A DNA stretch of 64,000 nucleotides from RYN-230 sp963834515. Its GTDB lineage: Bacteria; Actinomycetota; Actinomycetes; Streptosporangiales; Streptosporangiaceae. Position numbers and translations under genes: made by a program. The stretch lies in the NCBI GenBank assembly GCA_963834515.1, contig CAWICB010000002.1, forward strand, positions 558,001-622,000, in the 5' to 3' direction. Each line of letters begins with the position of its first letter. Positions within the stretch are counted from its first letter, which is position 1. The notes beneath the pieces are model-generated. The model worked only from the letters and a program-made list of their open reading frames with translations. It had not been told where the DNA came from and searched no databases. Below, piece after piece: positions 24,109 through 33,200 of this stretch.

Positions 24109-24969
24109 TCAGTTGTCCAGGCCCAGGGTGAACGTGGGCTTCGGCGTGGTCGCGGGCAGCCGGTGCTCGTCGCTGAGCCGCCGGATAGCAGTGCCGGTGG
24201 CCAGGAACTCGGTCGCGTGCTCGCCCCAGACGTGGTTGGACACGGCTATGTTGACGCCGACGATGCCGGATGCCTGGGCCTGCGACGCCTCGGTCTGCAT
24301 CCGGACCAGGGCCAGCTCACGGGCCTCGTACACGCCCTGGGTGAACTGGATCATCTCCTGGTTGCGGCCCGTCTGGCGCAGCGACTGCATGGCCGACTGA
24401 TGGGCGATGTGGTACACGCAGGTGCCGAGCACGAACGCCACCGGGACGGCCCCCGCCGCGAGCAGCCGGAAGAAGTCCTGGGCGGACAGGTCCGAGGTGA
24501 AGGCCCGGCCGTCCGGGGCCCGGTGCGCGCCCTGCGTCCCGGTCCCGTCGCCGCCCAGCGCGCGGACCGCGGTACCGGTGGCCACGAACTCCAGCACCTC
24601 CTGGCCCCAGGCGTACATCTGCATCCGCAGCGAGACGCCCACCACGCCGTCCGCGGCGAGGTGGTCGGCCTCCGCGCGCATCCGGGCCATGGCCAGCTCC
24701 CGGGCGTTGTACATGGCCTGGGTCAGGGTCTGCAGCTCGGCGTTCTGCGACCAGCGGCCGACCTGCAGGCCGACGTGGTAGATGGACGAGCCGACCACGA
24801 AGCCGAGCGGCTCGAACCCGGCCTCGCCCAGCAGCGCGTACTCGGACACCGACAGGTCGGAGGTGAACACCGCGCCCGGCTCCGCCCCCGCGGTGTGCGC
24901 CAGGCGGCTGTCCGCGGCCTGCGGCTCCCAGTTCTGCGCGTCGTTCGGGGTGCTGCCGAACAGGGGCAT
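24109..24969 (-). CDS. Tandem YbjQ-type heavy-metal-binding domain protein
   Basis: A 286-residue protein made of two YbjQ (DUF74) domains, about residues 30-140 and 150-270. Each carries the series FTSDLS, GSSIYHVG or GTCVYHIA, MYNARELAMARMRAEA or VYEARELALVRMQTEA, and GVVGVSLRM or GIVGVNIAV. Single YbjQ proteins form pentamers; a fused pair is less usual. ATG 24969 has GGGAGGAACC before it. Function in the cell is unknown. Confidence 0.85.
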   Translation of the reverse strand: MPLFGSTPNDAQNWEPQAADSRLAHTAGAEPGAVFTSDLSVSEYALLGEAGFEPLGFVVGSSIYHVGLQVGRWSQNAELQTLTQAMYNARELAMARMRAEADHLAADGVVGVSLRMQMYAWGQEVLEFVATGTAVRALGGDGTGTQGAHRAPDGRAFTSDLSAQDFFRLLAAGAVPVAFVLGTCVYHIAHQSAMQSLRQTGRNQEMIQFTQGVYEARELALVRMQTEASQAQASGIVGVNIAVSNHVWGEHATEFLATGTAIRRLSDEHRLPATTPKPTFTLGLDN

Positions 24970-25060
24970 GGTTCCTCCCGTTGCTGCTTGCTTCCGGGCT
25001 CAGCGTAGCCGCGGCACCGGCCGGTGAGATGATCAGTTGCCCAGAGCGGAGAGATAAAGC

Positions 25061-25855
25061 GTGACACTGATCTGCGTACTGGGCGACGCACACCTCGACG
25101 TCGTCGTCCGTCCCGGGGGACCCATCGCGGCGGACACCGACACACCCGCCCGCACCTGGGTGGGCGTGGGCGGGCAGGCGGCCAACGTGGCCGCGTGGAT
25201 CAGCGCGCTCGGCGGCCGGGCCCGGCTGATCGCGGCCCGGGGCACCGACCTGGCCGCCGGCCTGGTGGCGCAGGAACTGGCCCAGCGCGGCGTCGAGCTG
25301 GCCGGCCCGGTGGTGGACGGCCCGACCGGGGTGGTGGTGGCGCTGTCCGAACACGGCACGTCCCGGTCCATGCTGACCGACCGCGGGGTCGGCCCGCGGC
25401 TGTCCGCCGGTACCCTCGACCCGGCCTGGCTGGCCGGCTGCGGCCTGCTGCACCTGCCGGCCTACAGCCTGGCCAGCGAGCCGGTCGGCGGGGCCGCGCT
25501 GGCCGCGGCGGCGCTGGCCCCGCGGCTGAGCGTCGACCTGTCCTCCACGGCGCTGCTCCGCGAGTACGGCGCGCAGCGGTTCCGCGGCCTGCTGGGCCGC
25601 CTGCGGCCGGAGGTCGTGTTCGGCACCGAGGCCGAGGTGGCGCTGGTCGGCGGCCTGCCTGGCACGGACCTGGTGGAGAAGCTGGGCGCGCGCGGCGTGC
25701 GGGCCGGCGGCCGGGTGCACCCGGCGCGGCCGGTCCGCGCGGTGGACCCGACCGGGGCAGGCGACGCGTTCGCGGCCGGCTATCTGGTCGGCGGTGTCAG
25801 CCTGGGCCTGAACGCGGCGGCCCGGGCGGTGGCCACGATGGGAGCGATGCCGTGA
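25061..25855 (+). CDS. psuK: PfkB family sugar kinase, probable pseudouridine kinase
   Basis: A 264-residue ribokinase-fold protein with the N-terminal GGQAANVAAWISALGG and the catalytic DPTGAGDAFAAGYL (Asp base). The segment before the catalytic loop is short for the family. Its stop overlaps the start of the pseudouridine-5'-phosphate glycosidase gene (GTGA), so phosphorylation of pseudouridine followed by glycosidic cleavage is the likely job. GTG 25061 follows GGAGAG. Confidence 0.82.
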   Translation: MTLICVLGDAHLDVVVRPGGPIAADTDTPARTWVGVGGQAANVAAWISALGGRARLIAARGTDLAAGLVAQELAQRGVELAGPVVDGPTGVVVALSEHGTSRSMLTDRGVGPRLSAGTLDPAWLAGCGLLHLPAYSLASEPVGGAALAAAALAPRLSVDLSSTALLREYGAQRFRGLLGRLRPEVVFGTEAEVALVGGLPGTDLVEKLGARGVRAGGRVHPARPVRAVDPTGAGDAFAAGYLVGGVSLGLNAAARAVATMGAMP

Positions 25856-26763
25856 GCACTGCAGCACAACCGCAGCTGTCCGCCGAGGTGGCCGCCGCGC
25901 TGGCGGCCGGCCTGCCGGTCGTGGCGCTGGAGACGACGCTGGTCTCGCACGGCTTCCCGGGCGGGCAGGGCGTTCAGGTGGCGCTGGCCAGCGAACGGCG
26001 GGTCCGCGCGGCGGGCGCGGTCCCGGCCACGGTCGGCGTGCTGGACGGCGTGCCCCGGGCCGGGCTGACCGCGGCTGAGCTGGGCCGGTTCGCCGAGGCC
26101 GGTGAGTCCGCCCGCAAGGTCGGCGCCCGCGACCTGGCCGCGTGCGTGGTGCAGGGCGCGCTCGGCTCGACCACCGTGGGCGGCACGCTGGCCGTGTGCC
26201 GGCTGGCCGGCATCCAGTTCATGGCCACCGGCGGCACCGGCGGGGTGCACCGCGGCTTCGCCGCCACCCTCGACGTGTCGGCCGACCTGGCCCAGATCGC
26301 CCGTACCCCGGCGCTGGTGGTGTCGTCCGGGGTCAAGTCGATCCTGGACGTCACGGCCACGTCCGAACTGCTGGAAAGCCTGGGCGTGCCGGTGCTGGGC
26401 TGGCGCACCAGCACGCTGCCCATGTTCTACAGCGCTACCGGTGGCCCGCCCGTGTCGGCCACGGTGACCGCGGCCGGCGAGGTGGCCCGCATCACCGCGG
26501 CCCACTGGCTGCTTAACGCCCCCACCGGCCTGCTGCTGGCCCGGCCACCGGAGCCGTCCCTGGACATCGAGCCAGTCCTGGCCGAGGCCGTGGCCCGGGT
26601 GGAGCGGCTGGGGGTGCGCGGCCAGGCGGTCACCCCGGCCGTGCTGGCCCTGGTCCATGAGCTGAGCGGCGGGCGCAGCGCCGAGGTCAACCGGCAGCTC
26701 ATCGAGGACAACGCGGCGCTGGCCGCGGAGGTCGCGGTGGCCTATGCGGAACTGGGAGAGTAG
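25852..26763 (+). CDS. psuG: Pseudouridine-5'-phosphate glycosidase
   Basis: A 303-residue PsuG enzyme, which interconverts pseudouridine 5'-phosphate with uracil and ribose 5-phosphate. Motifs seen: VALETTLVSHGFP, ATGGTGGVHRG, SSGVKSILDV and the TSTLPMFY region. GTG 25852 overlaps the kinase stop. Together the pair forms a complete pseudouridine degradation route; no dedicated transporter is adjacent. Confidence 0.92.
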   Translation: MSTAAQPQLSAEVAAALAAGLPVVALETTLVSHGFPGGQGVQVALASERRVRAAGAVPATVGVLDGVPRAGLTAAELGRFAEAGESARKVGARDLAACVVQGALGSTTVGGTLAVCRLAGIQFMATGGTGGVHRGFAATLDVSADLAQIARTPALVVSSGVKSILDVTATSELLESLGVPVLGWRTSTLPMFYSATGGPPVSATVTAAGEVARITAAHWLLNAPTGLLLARPPEPSLDIEPVLAEAVARVERLGVRGQAVTPAVLALVHELSGGRSAEVNRQLIEDNAALAAEVAVAYAELGE

Positions 26764-26810
26764 CGGGCGGCACGGCCGCCCGGCCGGCCCGGAGGACTGG
26801 AGGTCAGACC

Positions 26811-27719
26811 ATGCGGATCGGCATATCACTGCCCGACGCTACCGGCCCGGACGCGCTCGACACGGTGCGCCGCGAACTGCGGCGCGCCGCGGACGACGGC
26901 TTCCGGTCCGCCTGGATGAACAACATCTTCGGCCTGGACGCGCTGACCGCGCTGGCCGTGACCGGCGGTGCGGTGCCCGGGATCGAGCTCGGCACCGCGG
27001 TGGTGCCGACCTACCCGCGGCACCCGGCGGCACTGGCCCAGCAGGCGCTGACCACGGCGGCCGCGACCGGCGGGCGGCTCACGCTCGGCGTGGGCCCCTC
27101 GCACCAGATCGTCATCGAGGACATGTTCGGCTACCGGTTCGACAAGCCTGTCCAGCACACCCGGGAGTACCTGTCCATCCTCCGCCCGCTGCTGCACGGC
27201 CAGCCCGCGTCGTTCACCGGCCAGCAGCTCAGCGCGCACATCACGCTGAGCACCCCGGCCCCGGGCCCGGTGCCGCTGCTGCTGGCCGCGCTGGGCCCGG
27301 CCATGCTCCGGGTGGCCGGCGAGCTGGCCGACGGCACCGTGCTGTGGATGACCGGCCCGGTCACCGTCCGCGAGCACATCGTGCCCACCATCACCGCGGC
27401 CGCCGACGCGGCCGGCCGGCCCAGCCCACGGGTGGTGTGCATCCTGCCCGTGTGCGTGACCAGTGACCCGGCCGCCGCCCGGGCCGCGGCGGCCCAGGTG
27501 TTCGCCATCTACGGCCAGCTCCCGTCCTACCGGGCCATGCTGGACCGGGAAGGCGCGGCCGGCCCGGAGGACGTGGCCCTGGTCGGCGACGAGGCGGCGG
27601 TGGCCGCGCAGCTCGGCACGCTGGCCGAGGCCGGGGTGACCGACTTCGTGGCCGGTGAGTACGGCCGCGGCGAGGACGCCGTGCGCACCCGCGAGTTCCT
27701 CCGCACCCAGCTCAGCTGA
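26811..27719 (+). CDS. LLM-class F420-dependent oxidoreductase
   Basis: A 302-residue luciferase-like protein starting MRIGISLPDATG. Features are TAVVPTYPRHPAALAQQALT, LTLGVGPSHQ and MFGYRFDKPVQHTREYL, typical of the TIGR03564-type actinobacterial F420 enzymes. Substrate unknown. ATG 26811 has GGAGG-like sequence upstream. It follows psuG by 47 bp on the same strand, but a shared function is not evident. Confidence 0.87.
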   Translation: MRIGISLPDATGPDALDTVRRELRRAADDGFRSAWMNNIFGLDALTALAVTGGAVPGIELGTAVVPTYPRHPAALAQQALTTAAATGGRLTLGVGPSHQIVIEDMFGYRFDKPVQHTREYLSILRPLLHGQPASFTGQQLSAHITLSTPAPGPVPLLLAALGPAMLRVAGELADGTVLWMTGPVTVREHIVPTITAAADAAGRPSPRVVCILPVCVTSDPAAARAAAAQVFAIYGQLPSYRAMLDREGAAGPEDVALVGDEAAVAAQLGTLAEAGVTDFVAGEYGRGEDAVRTREFLRTQLS

Positions 27720-27808
27720 GTACCGGGCCAGGCTGAGCAGGGGACCTTCAGGCCTGGTGCCAGGGCTGGCTGTCCAGCAGACTGGGACCAACCGGAGGGT
27801 TAAGGATC

Positions 27809-29188
27809 ATGCCGTTCCTCGACCGCGCCGACGCCGGGCGGCGGCTGGCCGGCGTGCTTACGGGCGTGCGCGGCCCCGATGCCATCGTGCTCGGCCTGCC
27901 CCGGGGCGGCATCCCGGTCGCTTACCAGATCGCCCGCAAGATCGGCGCCCCGCTCGACGTCATCCTGGTCCGCAAGGTGGGGCTGCCAGCCCAGCCGGAG
28001 CTGGCCATGGGGGCCATCGGCGAAGACGGGGTACGGCTGATCAACACCGAGGTGACAGCGGCCGAGCAGATCAGCGAGCGGGAGTTCGCCGAGGTCGAGG
28101 AGCGCGAGCGGGCCGAACTGCGCCGCCGCGCCGAGCGGTACCGGCTGGACCGGCCGCGGGTGCCGGTGGCCGGGCGAACCGCGATCGTGGTGGACGACGG
28201 CATCGCCACCGGCCTCACCGCCCGGGCGGCCTGCCAGGTGGCCCGGGCCCACGGCGCGGCCCGGGTGATCGTGGCCGTCCCGGTCGCGCCGCGCAGCACG
28301 GTTGCCGCCCTGGCCCAGGTGGCCGACCAGGTAGTCTGCCTGGAGTCCCCGGAGCCGTTCTACGCCATCGGCCAGTGGTACCAGGACTTCGCGCAGACCA
28401 GCGACGCTGAGGTGGTCCGGCTGCTCCGGGCGGCCGCAGCGCCGGCCGTGGCGCCGGCCGGGCCGGGCAATGGCCAGGCCGGGCTGGCCGCGGGCACCGG
28501 GCCGGCCGCGGACACCGGGCTGACCGCGGGCACCGGCGCCCAGCACGACGTGCTGGTGCTGGCCGGGCCGGTCATGATGCCCGGCCGGCTGACCGTCCCG
28601 CCGGGGGCCCACGGCATTGTGCTGTTCGCGCACGGCAGCGGCAGCGGCCGTGACAGCCCGCGCAACCTGTTCGTGGCCGTGGCGCTGCACGGGGCGCGGA
28701 TCGGCACCCTGCTGTTCGACCTGCTCACGCCGGACGAGGAAGCCAACCGGTCCAACGTGTTCGACATCGGGCTGCTGGCTGGGCGGCTGACCGCGGCCAC
28801 CAGCTGGCTGCGTGGCCAGCCCGGCCTGGCCGGGGCCAGGGCCGGCTACTTCGGGGCGAGCACCGGCGCGGCCGCGGCGCTGCGGGCCGCCGCGGAACCG
28901 GGCTGCGCCGTCGCGGCCATCGTGTCCCGCGGCGGCCGGCCGGATCTGGCCGGCCCGCAGCTCGGCCTGGTCCGGGCCCCCACGCTGCTCATCGTGGGCG
29001 GGCTGGACGAGCAGGTGCTGGCGCTGAACGTAGCCGCCCAGGCCCGGCTGCGCACCGAGAGCCGGCTCGCGGTGGTGCCAGGCGCGACCCACCTGTTCCA
29101 GGAGCCGGGCACCCTGGACCGGGTGGCCGTGCTGGCCCGGGACTGGTTCGCTGGCCATCTCCGCGCGGGCCAGCCGGCCGGGGGCTGA
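27809..29188 (+). CDS. Phosphoribosyltransferase - alpha/beta hydrolase fusion
   Basis: A 459-residue two-domain protein. Residues about 1-215 form a type I PRTase with the PRPP loop IVVDDGIATGLTA; residues about 245-455 form a dienelactone-hydrolase-like domain with nucleophile GASTGAAAA, an Asp in GGLDEQ and the His in GATHLF. A Gly/Ala-rich linker joins them. This fusion recurs in actinobacteria without an assigned reaction; the presence of the Asp and His suggests the hydrolase half could be active. ATG 27809 follows GGAGGG. Confidence 0.88.
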   Translation: MPFLDRADAGRRLAGVLTGVRGPDAIVLGLPRGGIPVAYQIARKIGAPLDVILVRKVGLPAQPELAMGAIGEDGVRLINTEVTAAEQISEREFAEVEERERAELRRRAERYRLDRPRVPVAGRTAIVVDDGIATGLTARAACQVARAHGAARVIVAVPVAPRSTVAALAQVADQVVCLESPEPFYAIGQWYQDFAQTSDAEVVRLLRAAAAPAVAPAGPGNGQAGLAAGTGPAADTGLTAGTGAQHDVLVLAGPVMMPGRLTVPPGAHGIVLFAHGSGSGRDSPRNLFVAVALHGARIGTLLFDLLTPDEEANRSNVFDIGLLAGRLTAATSWLRGQPGLAGARAGYFGASTGAAAALRAAAEPGCAVAAIVSRGGRPDLAGPQLGLVRAPTLLIVGGLDEQVLALNVAAQARLRTESRLAVVPGATHLFQEPGTLDRVAVLARDWFAGHLRAGQPAGG

Positions 29189-29222
29189 CCGGGGCGGGAC
29201 CCGGCCGCCGCGGCCGGGACCG

Positions 29223-30260
29223 TCACAGGTGGTAGCTGGTGCCAACGGCGTCGGGCAGGAACGCGGCCGGGAACCGCGCGGACAGCGCGTGCTGGGCCCG
29301 CCAGCCGGTGCAGTGCGCGGGCACGAGCACACTGGGGTTCAGTGCGGCCAGGTCGTCCAGCACACGCGGGATCAGCGGCTCGAACAGCGGGCCGCCGAGG
29401 TGGAACCCGCCGAGCAGCGCGTACAGCGGCTGGCCCCGGGTCAGCCGCTGGGCGTAGCGGGCGATGTTGACCACGCCGGCGTGCCCGCAGCCGGTGATCA
29501 CGACCAGCCCGCGGCCGCGCACGCTCACGATGAGCGCCTGGTCGTCGAGAACCAGCGGATCGGGCTGCCAGCGGTCCCCGAGCCAGGCCTGCTGGGCGGG
29601 GAAGCCGGGCTCGTAGCCGGTGGTCCGGGCGACCTCGCCGGTGATGAGCACCGACCGGCCGAACAGGAAGCTGGGCTGCTCTTCCTCGATGATGGTGAAG
29701 CCCGCCCCCACCAGGGCCTGGCGGCTGGTCGAGGGGATCTCGATGGGATCGCGCCCGGGCAGCACGAGCCGGCGCTGCCGCCAGAAATGCGGGTGGATCA
29801 GCACCGGCAGGCCGGCCGGGCCGAGGACACGGAGCAGCCCGCCGAGCCCGGTGGTGTGATCGAAGTGGCCGTGGCTGCAGATGATGGCCTCGATCGAGGC
29901 CGGGTCGATGCCCAGCCGCCGCATGTTTTCCAGCACGCCGTCCGGGCTGGTGCCGGTGTCGAACAGGAACCGGTGCTCGCGGGCGGCCTGGGTGACCGTG
30001 ACCAGCACCGAGAACCCGTGCTCGGCGATGAGCGCGTCGGGGGCCTGGCCGCTGGTCATCACGGCCGCCGGGCGCCACGGTCCGGCGCCCAGCGTGACCC
30101 GGCGGGCCGGGCCCTGGTCCGGCATCAGGGCGTCGGTGACGTTGCCCATCAGCGTGGTGACCACGACCGAGTCCACCGGCTCCAGGTCGACCTCGATGGC
30201 CGGCTCAACGTCACGCAGGACCGGCGCGAGCTGGCTGGCCGGGCTGCCGTCCGTGCACAC
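29223..30260 (-). CDS. MBL-fold metallo-hydrolase (DHPS-like)
   Basis: A 345-residue metallo-beta-lactamase-fold protein with HGHFDHTTGL (metal ligands) and later GCGHAGVVN and PAHCTGW. The arrangement matches the group annotated as 7,8-dihydropterin-6-methyl-4-(ribofuranosyl)aminobenzene 5'-phosphate synthase-like; actual substrate unknown. GTG 30260 is chosen because conserved sequence (VDSVVVTTLMGNVTDALMP) begins soon after and a perfect palindrome lies just upstream; the frame remains open to 30641. Confidence 0.8.
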   Translation of the reverse strand: MCTDGSPASQLAPVLRDVEPAIEVDLEPVDSVVVTTLMGNVTDALMPDQGPARRVTLGAGPWRPAAVMTSGQAPDALIAEHGFSVLVTVTQAAREHRFLFDTGTSPDGVLENMRRLGIDPASIEAIICSHGHFDHTTGLGGLLRVLGPAGLPVLIHPHFWRQRRLVLPGRDPIEIPSTSRQALVGAGFTIIEEEQPSFLFGRSVLITGEVARTTGYEPGFPAQQAWLGDRWQPDPLVLDDQALIVSVRGRGLVVITGCGHAGVVNIARYAQRLTRGQPLYALLGGFHLGGPLFEPLIPRVLDDLAALNPSVLVPAHCTGWRAQHALSARFPAAFLPDAVGTSYHL

Positions 30261-30280
30261 GGCACCATGGTAGGTGCCCA

Positions 30281-30312
30281 GCGCGCCTCGACGGCCGGCC
30301 GTCGAGGCGCGC
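30281..30312. repeat. Perfect 32-bp palindrome upstream of the MBL gene
   Basis: GCGCGCCTCGACGGCC (30281-30296) is followed without a gap by its exact reverse complement. It sits 21 bp upstream of GTG 30260. A two-fold operator or cruciform-forming site is plausible; a loopless palindrome makes a poor terminator. The next 200 bp (30313-30515) show no gene and presumably hold divergent promoters. Confidence 0.75.
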
Positions 30313-30515
30313 GCTCCGGTCCGGGGACTGGTGCCAGCACACGCCGGGCGGGTAATGACCTCTTCCGGCGGGCCCCTGGCGGAGGTAATCTCCAAGCGGG
30401 TCCCGGGCCGACGAATTCGACCCCCGGGACCCGCCAGCCCGGCCCACCCGCCAGGCCCGTAGGACCGTGCCCAGCCGGGCTTCCTCCGCGGCCTGCGGGC
30501 GGCTAGCGCGGTGAC

Positions 30516-30994
30516 GTGACCCGTGCCGCCCGAGGTGAGGCTGCTGCGCAGCCGGGGCGGCGCGCGCCGGCCGCCGTCCGGGACCCGGTAGTCCTGGTTC
30601 TGCTGCTGATCGCATTCTTCTCGGCCATTTCGGGCAAACACCGGTGTCCCGGCGCAGCGCCCGGCTGCTGCTCGCCGTGGCGGCCGGTGGCTGCTACGCG
30701 GTCATCGTCGGCTCGTTCAGCCGGTTTTCCTGGCCCGCGACCGTGGCCGTGGTCAGCCTCGGCACCCTGGTCGTCATGGTCGGCTGTCCGGAGCCACGGC
30801 GGCCCCGCCCGGACCACGGCCCGCTGCCCGTGCGGGGCGTGCTGGCCTGGGGGGCGGTGCTGGCCGCGGGCGGAGCGTGGGAGCTGTCGTCCCTGCTCCA
30901 GCAGCCTGCCCTGGACACCACGTCCTACGCTCATGGCATGCTGGTCGCCTGGGCTGGGCCTGCACTTCTTCGCCAAGTAGCCTCGGCACTATGA
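30516..30994 (+). pseudogene. Small membrane protein gene, apparently decayed
   Basis: Two frames combine into one weak membrane-protein pattern: from GTG 30516 a basic stretch then DPVVLVLLLIAFFSAISGK, and from about 30644 in another frame SRRSARLLLAVAAGGCYAVIVGSF, ATVAVVSLGTLVVMVGC and VLAWGAVLAAGGAWELSSLLQQPAL. The C-terminal end changes frame again (GLGLHFFAK ends at 30980, the longer frame at 30994). From memory of similar actinobacterial proteins, segments between these parts seem missing. Function unknown. The part from GTG 30644 alone, 116 residues with three helices, could still be expressed; its stop overlaps the next ATG. Confidence 0.5.
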
Positions 30995-31981
30995 CCAGTA
31001 CCGCCGCTGTGGCCAGCCCGGTTGATTTCGAGAAGTTCGGCGATTACGGGCTGAAGGCCCCGCCCCGGCCGGACGGCGCGTTCGTCCGGCCGCGCTATCC
31101 GTTCCAGGGCCGGATCACCGCGGACGGGTCCAGTGGCTATCCAGCCCAGCCCGGCCGCTATCACCTGTACGTCTCGCTGGCCTGCCCGTGGGCGCACCGG
31201 TCGGCGATCGTGCGGGCCCTGCTCGGCCTGGAGCAGGTGATCTCGCTGTCGGTGGTGGACCCGGTCCGGGATGGGCGCGGCTGGGCCTTCCGGGACGGCC
31301 CGGGGTACACGCCGGACCCAGTCAACGGCTTCACCCTGCTCCGGGACGCCTACCAGGCCACCGAGCCGGGTTACGACGGGCACATCTCGGTGCCGGTGCT
31401 GTGGGACAAGGAGACCGGCCGGATCGTGTCCAACAACTTCCCGGACATCACCATCGACCTGGACACCCAGTTCAGCCAGTGGGCCACACCAGGGGTTCGA
31501 CCTGTACCCGGCGGCGCTGCGCCCGAAGATCGGTGCGCTCAACGAGCGGGTCTACGCCACGGTGAACAACGGCGTGTACCGGTGCGGGTTCGCCACCACG
31601 CAGCAGGCCTACAACGCGGCGGTGGCCGACCTGTTCGGCACGCTGGACGATCTCGACCAGCGGCTGGCCACCCGGCGGTACCTGTTCGGCGACTCGGTCA
31701 CCGAGGCCGACGTGCGGCTGTGGGTCACGCTGGCCCGGTTCGACGCGGTGTACGTGACGCACTTCAAGGCCAACCTGCGCCGGCTGGCCGACTACCCGAA
31801 CCTGTGGCCGTACGCCCGCGACCTGTACGCGATCCCGGCGTTCGGCCAGACCACGAACTTCGACCACATCAAGAACCACTACTACCGGACCCACCCGCAG
31901 CTGAACCCGCTGCGCATCGTCCCGGCCGGCCCGATCCTCGACTGGACCGCCCCGCACCACCGCGAGGCCCTGGCCGGCTGA
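30991..31981 (+). pseudogene. Glutathione/mycothiol S-transferase-like (xi class, YqjG), frameshifted
   Basis: An Omega/xi-type GST-fold protein related to glutathionyl-hydroquinone reductases, with the N-terminal SLACPWAHRSAIVRALLGL (catalytic Cys region), YQATEPGYDGHISVPVLWD and a C-terminal helical domain (FGDSVTEADVRLWVTLARFDAVY). The frame breaks at the G run 31492-31495: WATPG continues as FDLYPAALRPKIGALNERVY only if one G is removed. The restored length would be about 329 residues. Because both halves are well preserved, a read error or very recent lesion is likely. Confidence 0.85.
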
Positions 31982-32059
31982 CTGCGGTCAACTGGCCGGG
32001 GCTGGTGGTCTCAGTTTGCGACAGCGGCCGGCCGGTCATCGTTTTCGCAGTTCAGGGTG

Positions 32060-33196
32060 CTAGTGCAGCAAGTCCTGGTAAAGCTGCACGGTCTGCGCGG
32101 CGATGGCGTCCCAGCCGAACTCGGCGGCGGCCCGCTTCCGCCCGGCGGCCCCCATGGCGGCCGCCCGGGCCGGGTCGAGGACCAGGGCGTTCAGCGCCGC
32201 GGCCAGCGCGGCCGGGTCGTCCGGCGGGACCAGCAGGCCGGTCTCACCGTCGGCCACCACCTCGGGGATGCCACCGACCCGGGAGCCGACCACGGCCGTG
32301 CCGCAGGCCATCGCCTCCAGGTTCACGATGCCCAGCGGCTCGTACAGCGACGGGCAGGCGAACACGGTGGCGTGCGACAGCAGCTGGATGACCTCCCGCC
32401 TGGGCAGCATCTCCGGGATCCAGATCACCCCGGACCTGGACGCCTGCAGGCTGGTCACCAGCCCGGTCACCTCGGCGGCCAGGTCCGCGGTGTCGGGCTG
32501 GCCGGCGCACAGCACCAGCTGCGCCTCGGGGGCCAGGCTGGCCGCCGCCCGGAGCAGTACCGGCACGCCCTTCTGCCGGGTGATCCGCCCAACGAAGATC
32601 ACCGCCGGGCGGGCCGGGTCCACCCCGTACCGGGCCAGCACCGCTGTCCCGGGGTCGGGCGCGTACTCGGTGGTGTCGATGCCGTTGCGGATCACGTGGA
32701 TCCGCTCCGCGTCCACCGCCGGGTAGGCGGCCAGCACGTCGGACCGCATCCCGTCGGATACCGCGATCACGGCGGCCGCGGATTCGATGGCCACCCGCTC
32801 GCACCAGCTGGACAGCGCGTACCCGCCGCCCAGCTGCTCGGCCTTCCACGGCCGCAGCGGCTCCAGCGAGTGCACGGTCATCACGTGCGGCACCCCGTAC
32901 AGCAGCGACGCCAGGTGGCCGGCCAGGTTCGCGTACCAGGTGTGCGAGTGCACCAGGTCGGCGTCGTCGGCCCCGGCCGTCATGGCCAGGTCCACCGACA
33001 TGATGCGCAGCGCCTGGTTGGCCCCGGCCAGCTCGGCCGCGGGCTGGTAGGCCACCGCGCCGGGGCGCTCGCCGCCCTCGCAGTGCACGGTCAGGTCAAC
33101 CCGGCTGGCCAGCTCCCGGGCCAGGTAGGCCACGTGCACGCCCGCGCCGCCGTAGACGTCCGGCGGGTACTCGCGGGTGAGCAGCGCGACTTTCAC
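32060..33196 (-). CDS. glgM: GT4 glycosyltransferase, alpha-maltose-1-phosphate synthase / glycogen synthase (GlgM type)
   Basis: A 378-residue GT-B enzyme beginning MKVALLTREYPPDVYGGAGVHV, with HSHTWYAN, VGRITRQKGVPVLL and the donor-binding ACPSLYEPLGIVNLEAMACGT. This matches the actinobacterial TIGR02149 group (Rv1212c), which transfers glucose from ADP-glucose to make maltose 1-phosphate or extend glucan. It starts 4 bp after glgC ends, so the pair is one operon: GlgC makes the donor, this enzyme uses it. Confidence 0.92.
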   Translation of the reverse strand: MKVALLTREYPPDVYGGAGVHVAYLARELASRVDLTVHCEGGERPGAVAYQPAAELAGANQALRIMSVDLAMTAGADDADLVHSHTWYANLAGHLASLLYGVPHVMTVHSLEPLRPWKAEQLGGGYALSSWCERVAIESAAAVIAVSDGMRSDVLAAYPAVDAERIHVIRNGIDTTEYAPDPGTAVLARYGVDPARPAVIFVGRITRQKGVPVLLRAAASLAPEAQLVLCAGQPDTADLAAEVTGLVTSLQASRSGVIWIPEMLPRREVIQLLSHATVFACPSLYEPLGIVNLEAMACGTAVVGSRVGGIPEVVADGETGLLVPPDDPAALAAALNALVLDPARAAAMGAAGRKRAAAEFGWDAIAAQTVQLYQDLLH

Positions 33197-33200
33197 GGCC

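Noticed and set aside
25061..25855. Calling the PfkB protein a ribokinase or fructokinase
   Set aside because: Its coupled psuG neighbour makes pseudouridine kinase more likely; kept as probable only.
27800..29332. 510-codon minus-strand frame opposite the PRTase-hydrolase fusion
   Set aside because: Shadow frame; the plus strand encodes clear PRTase and hydrolase motifs.
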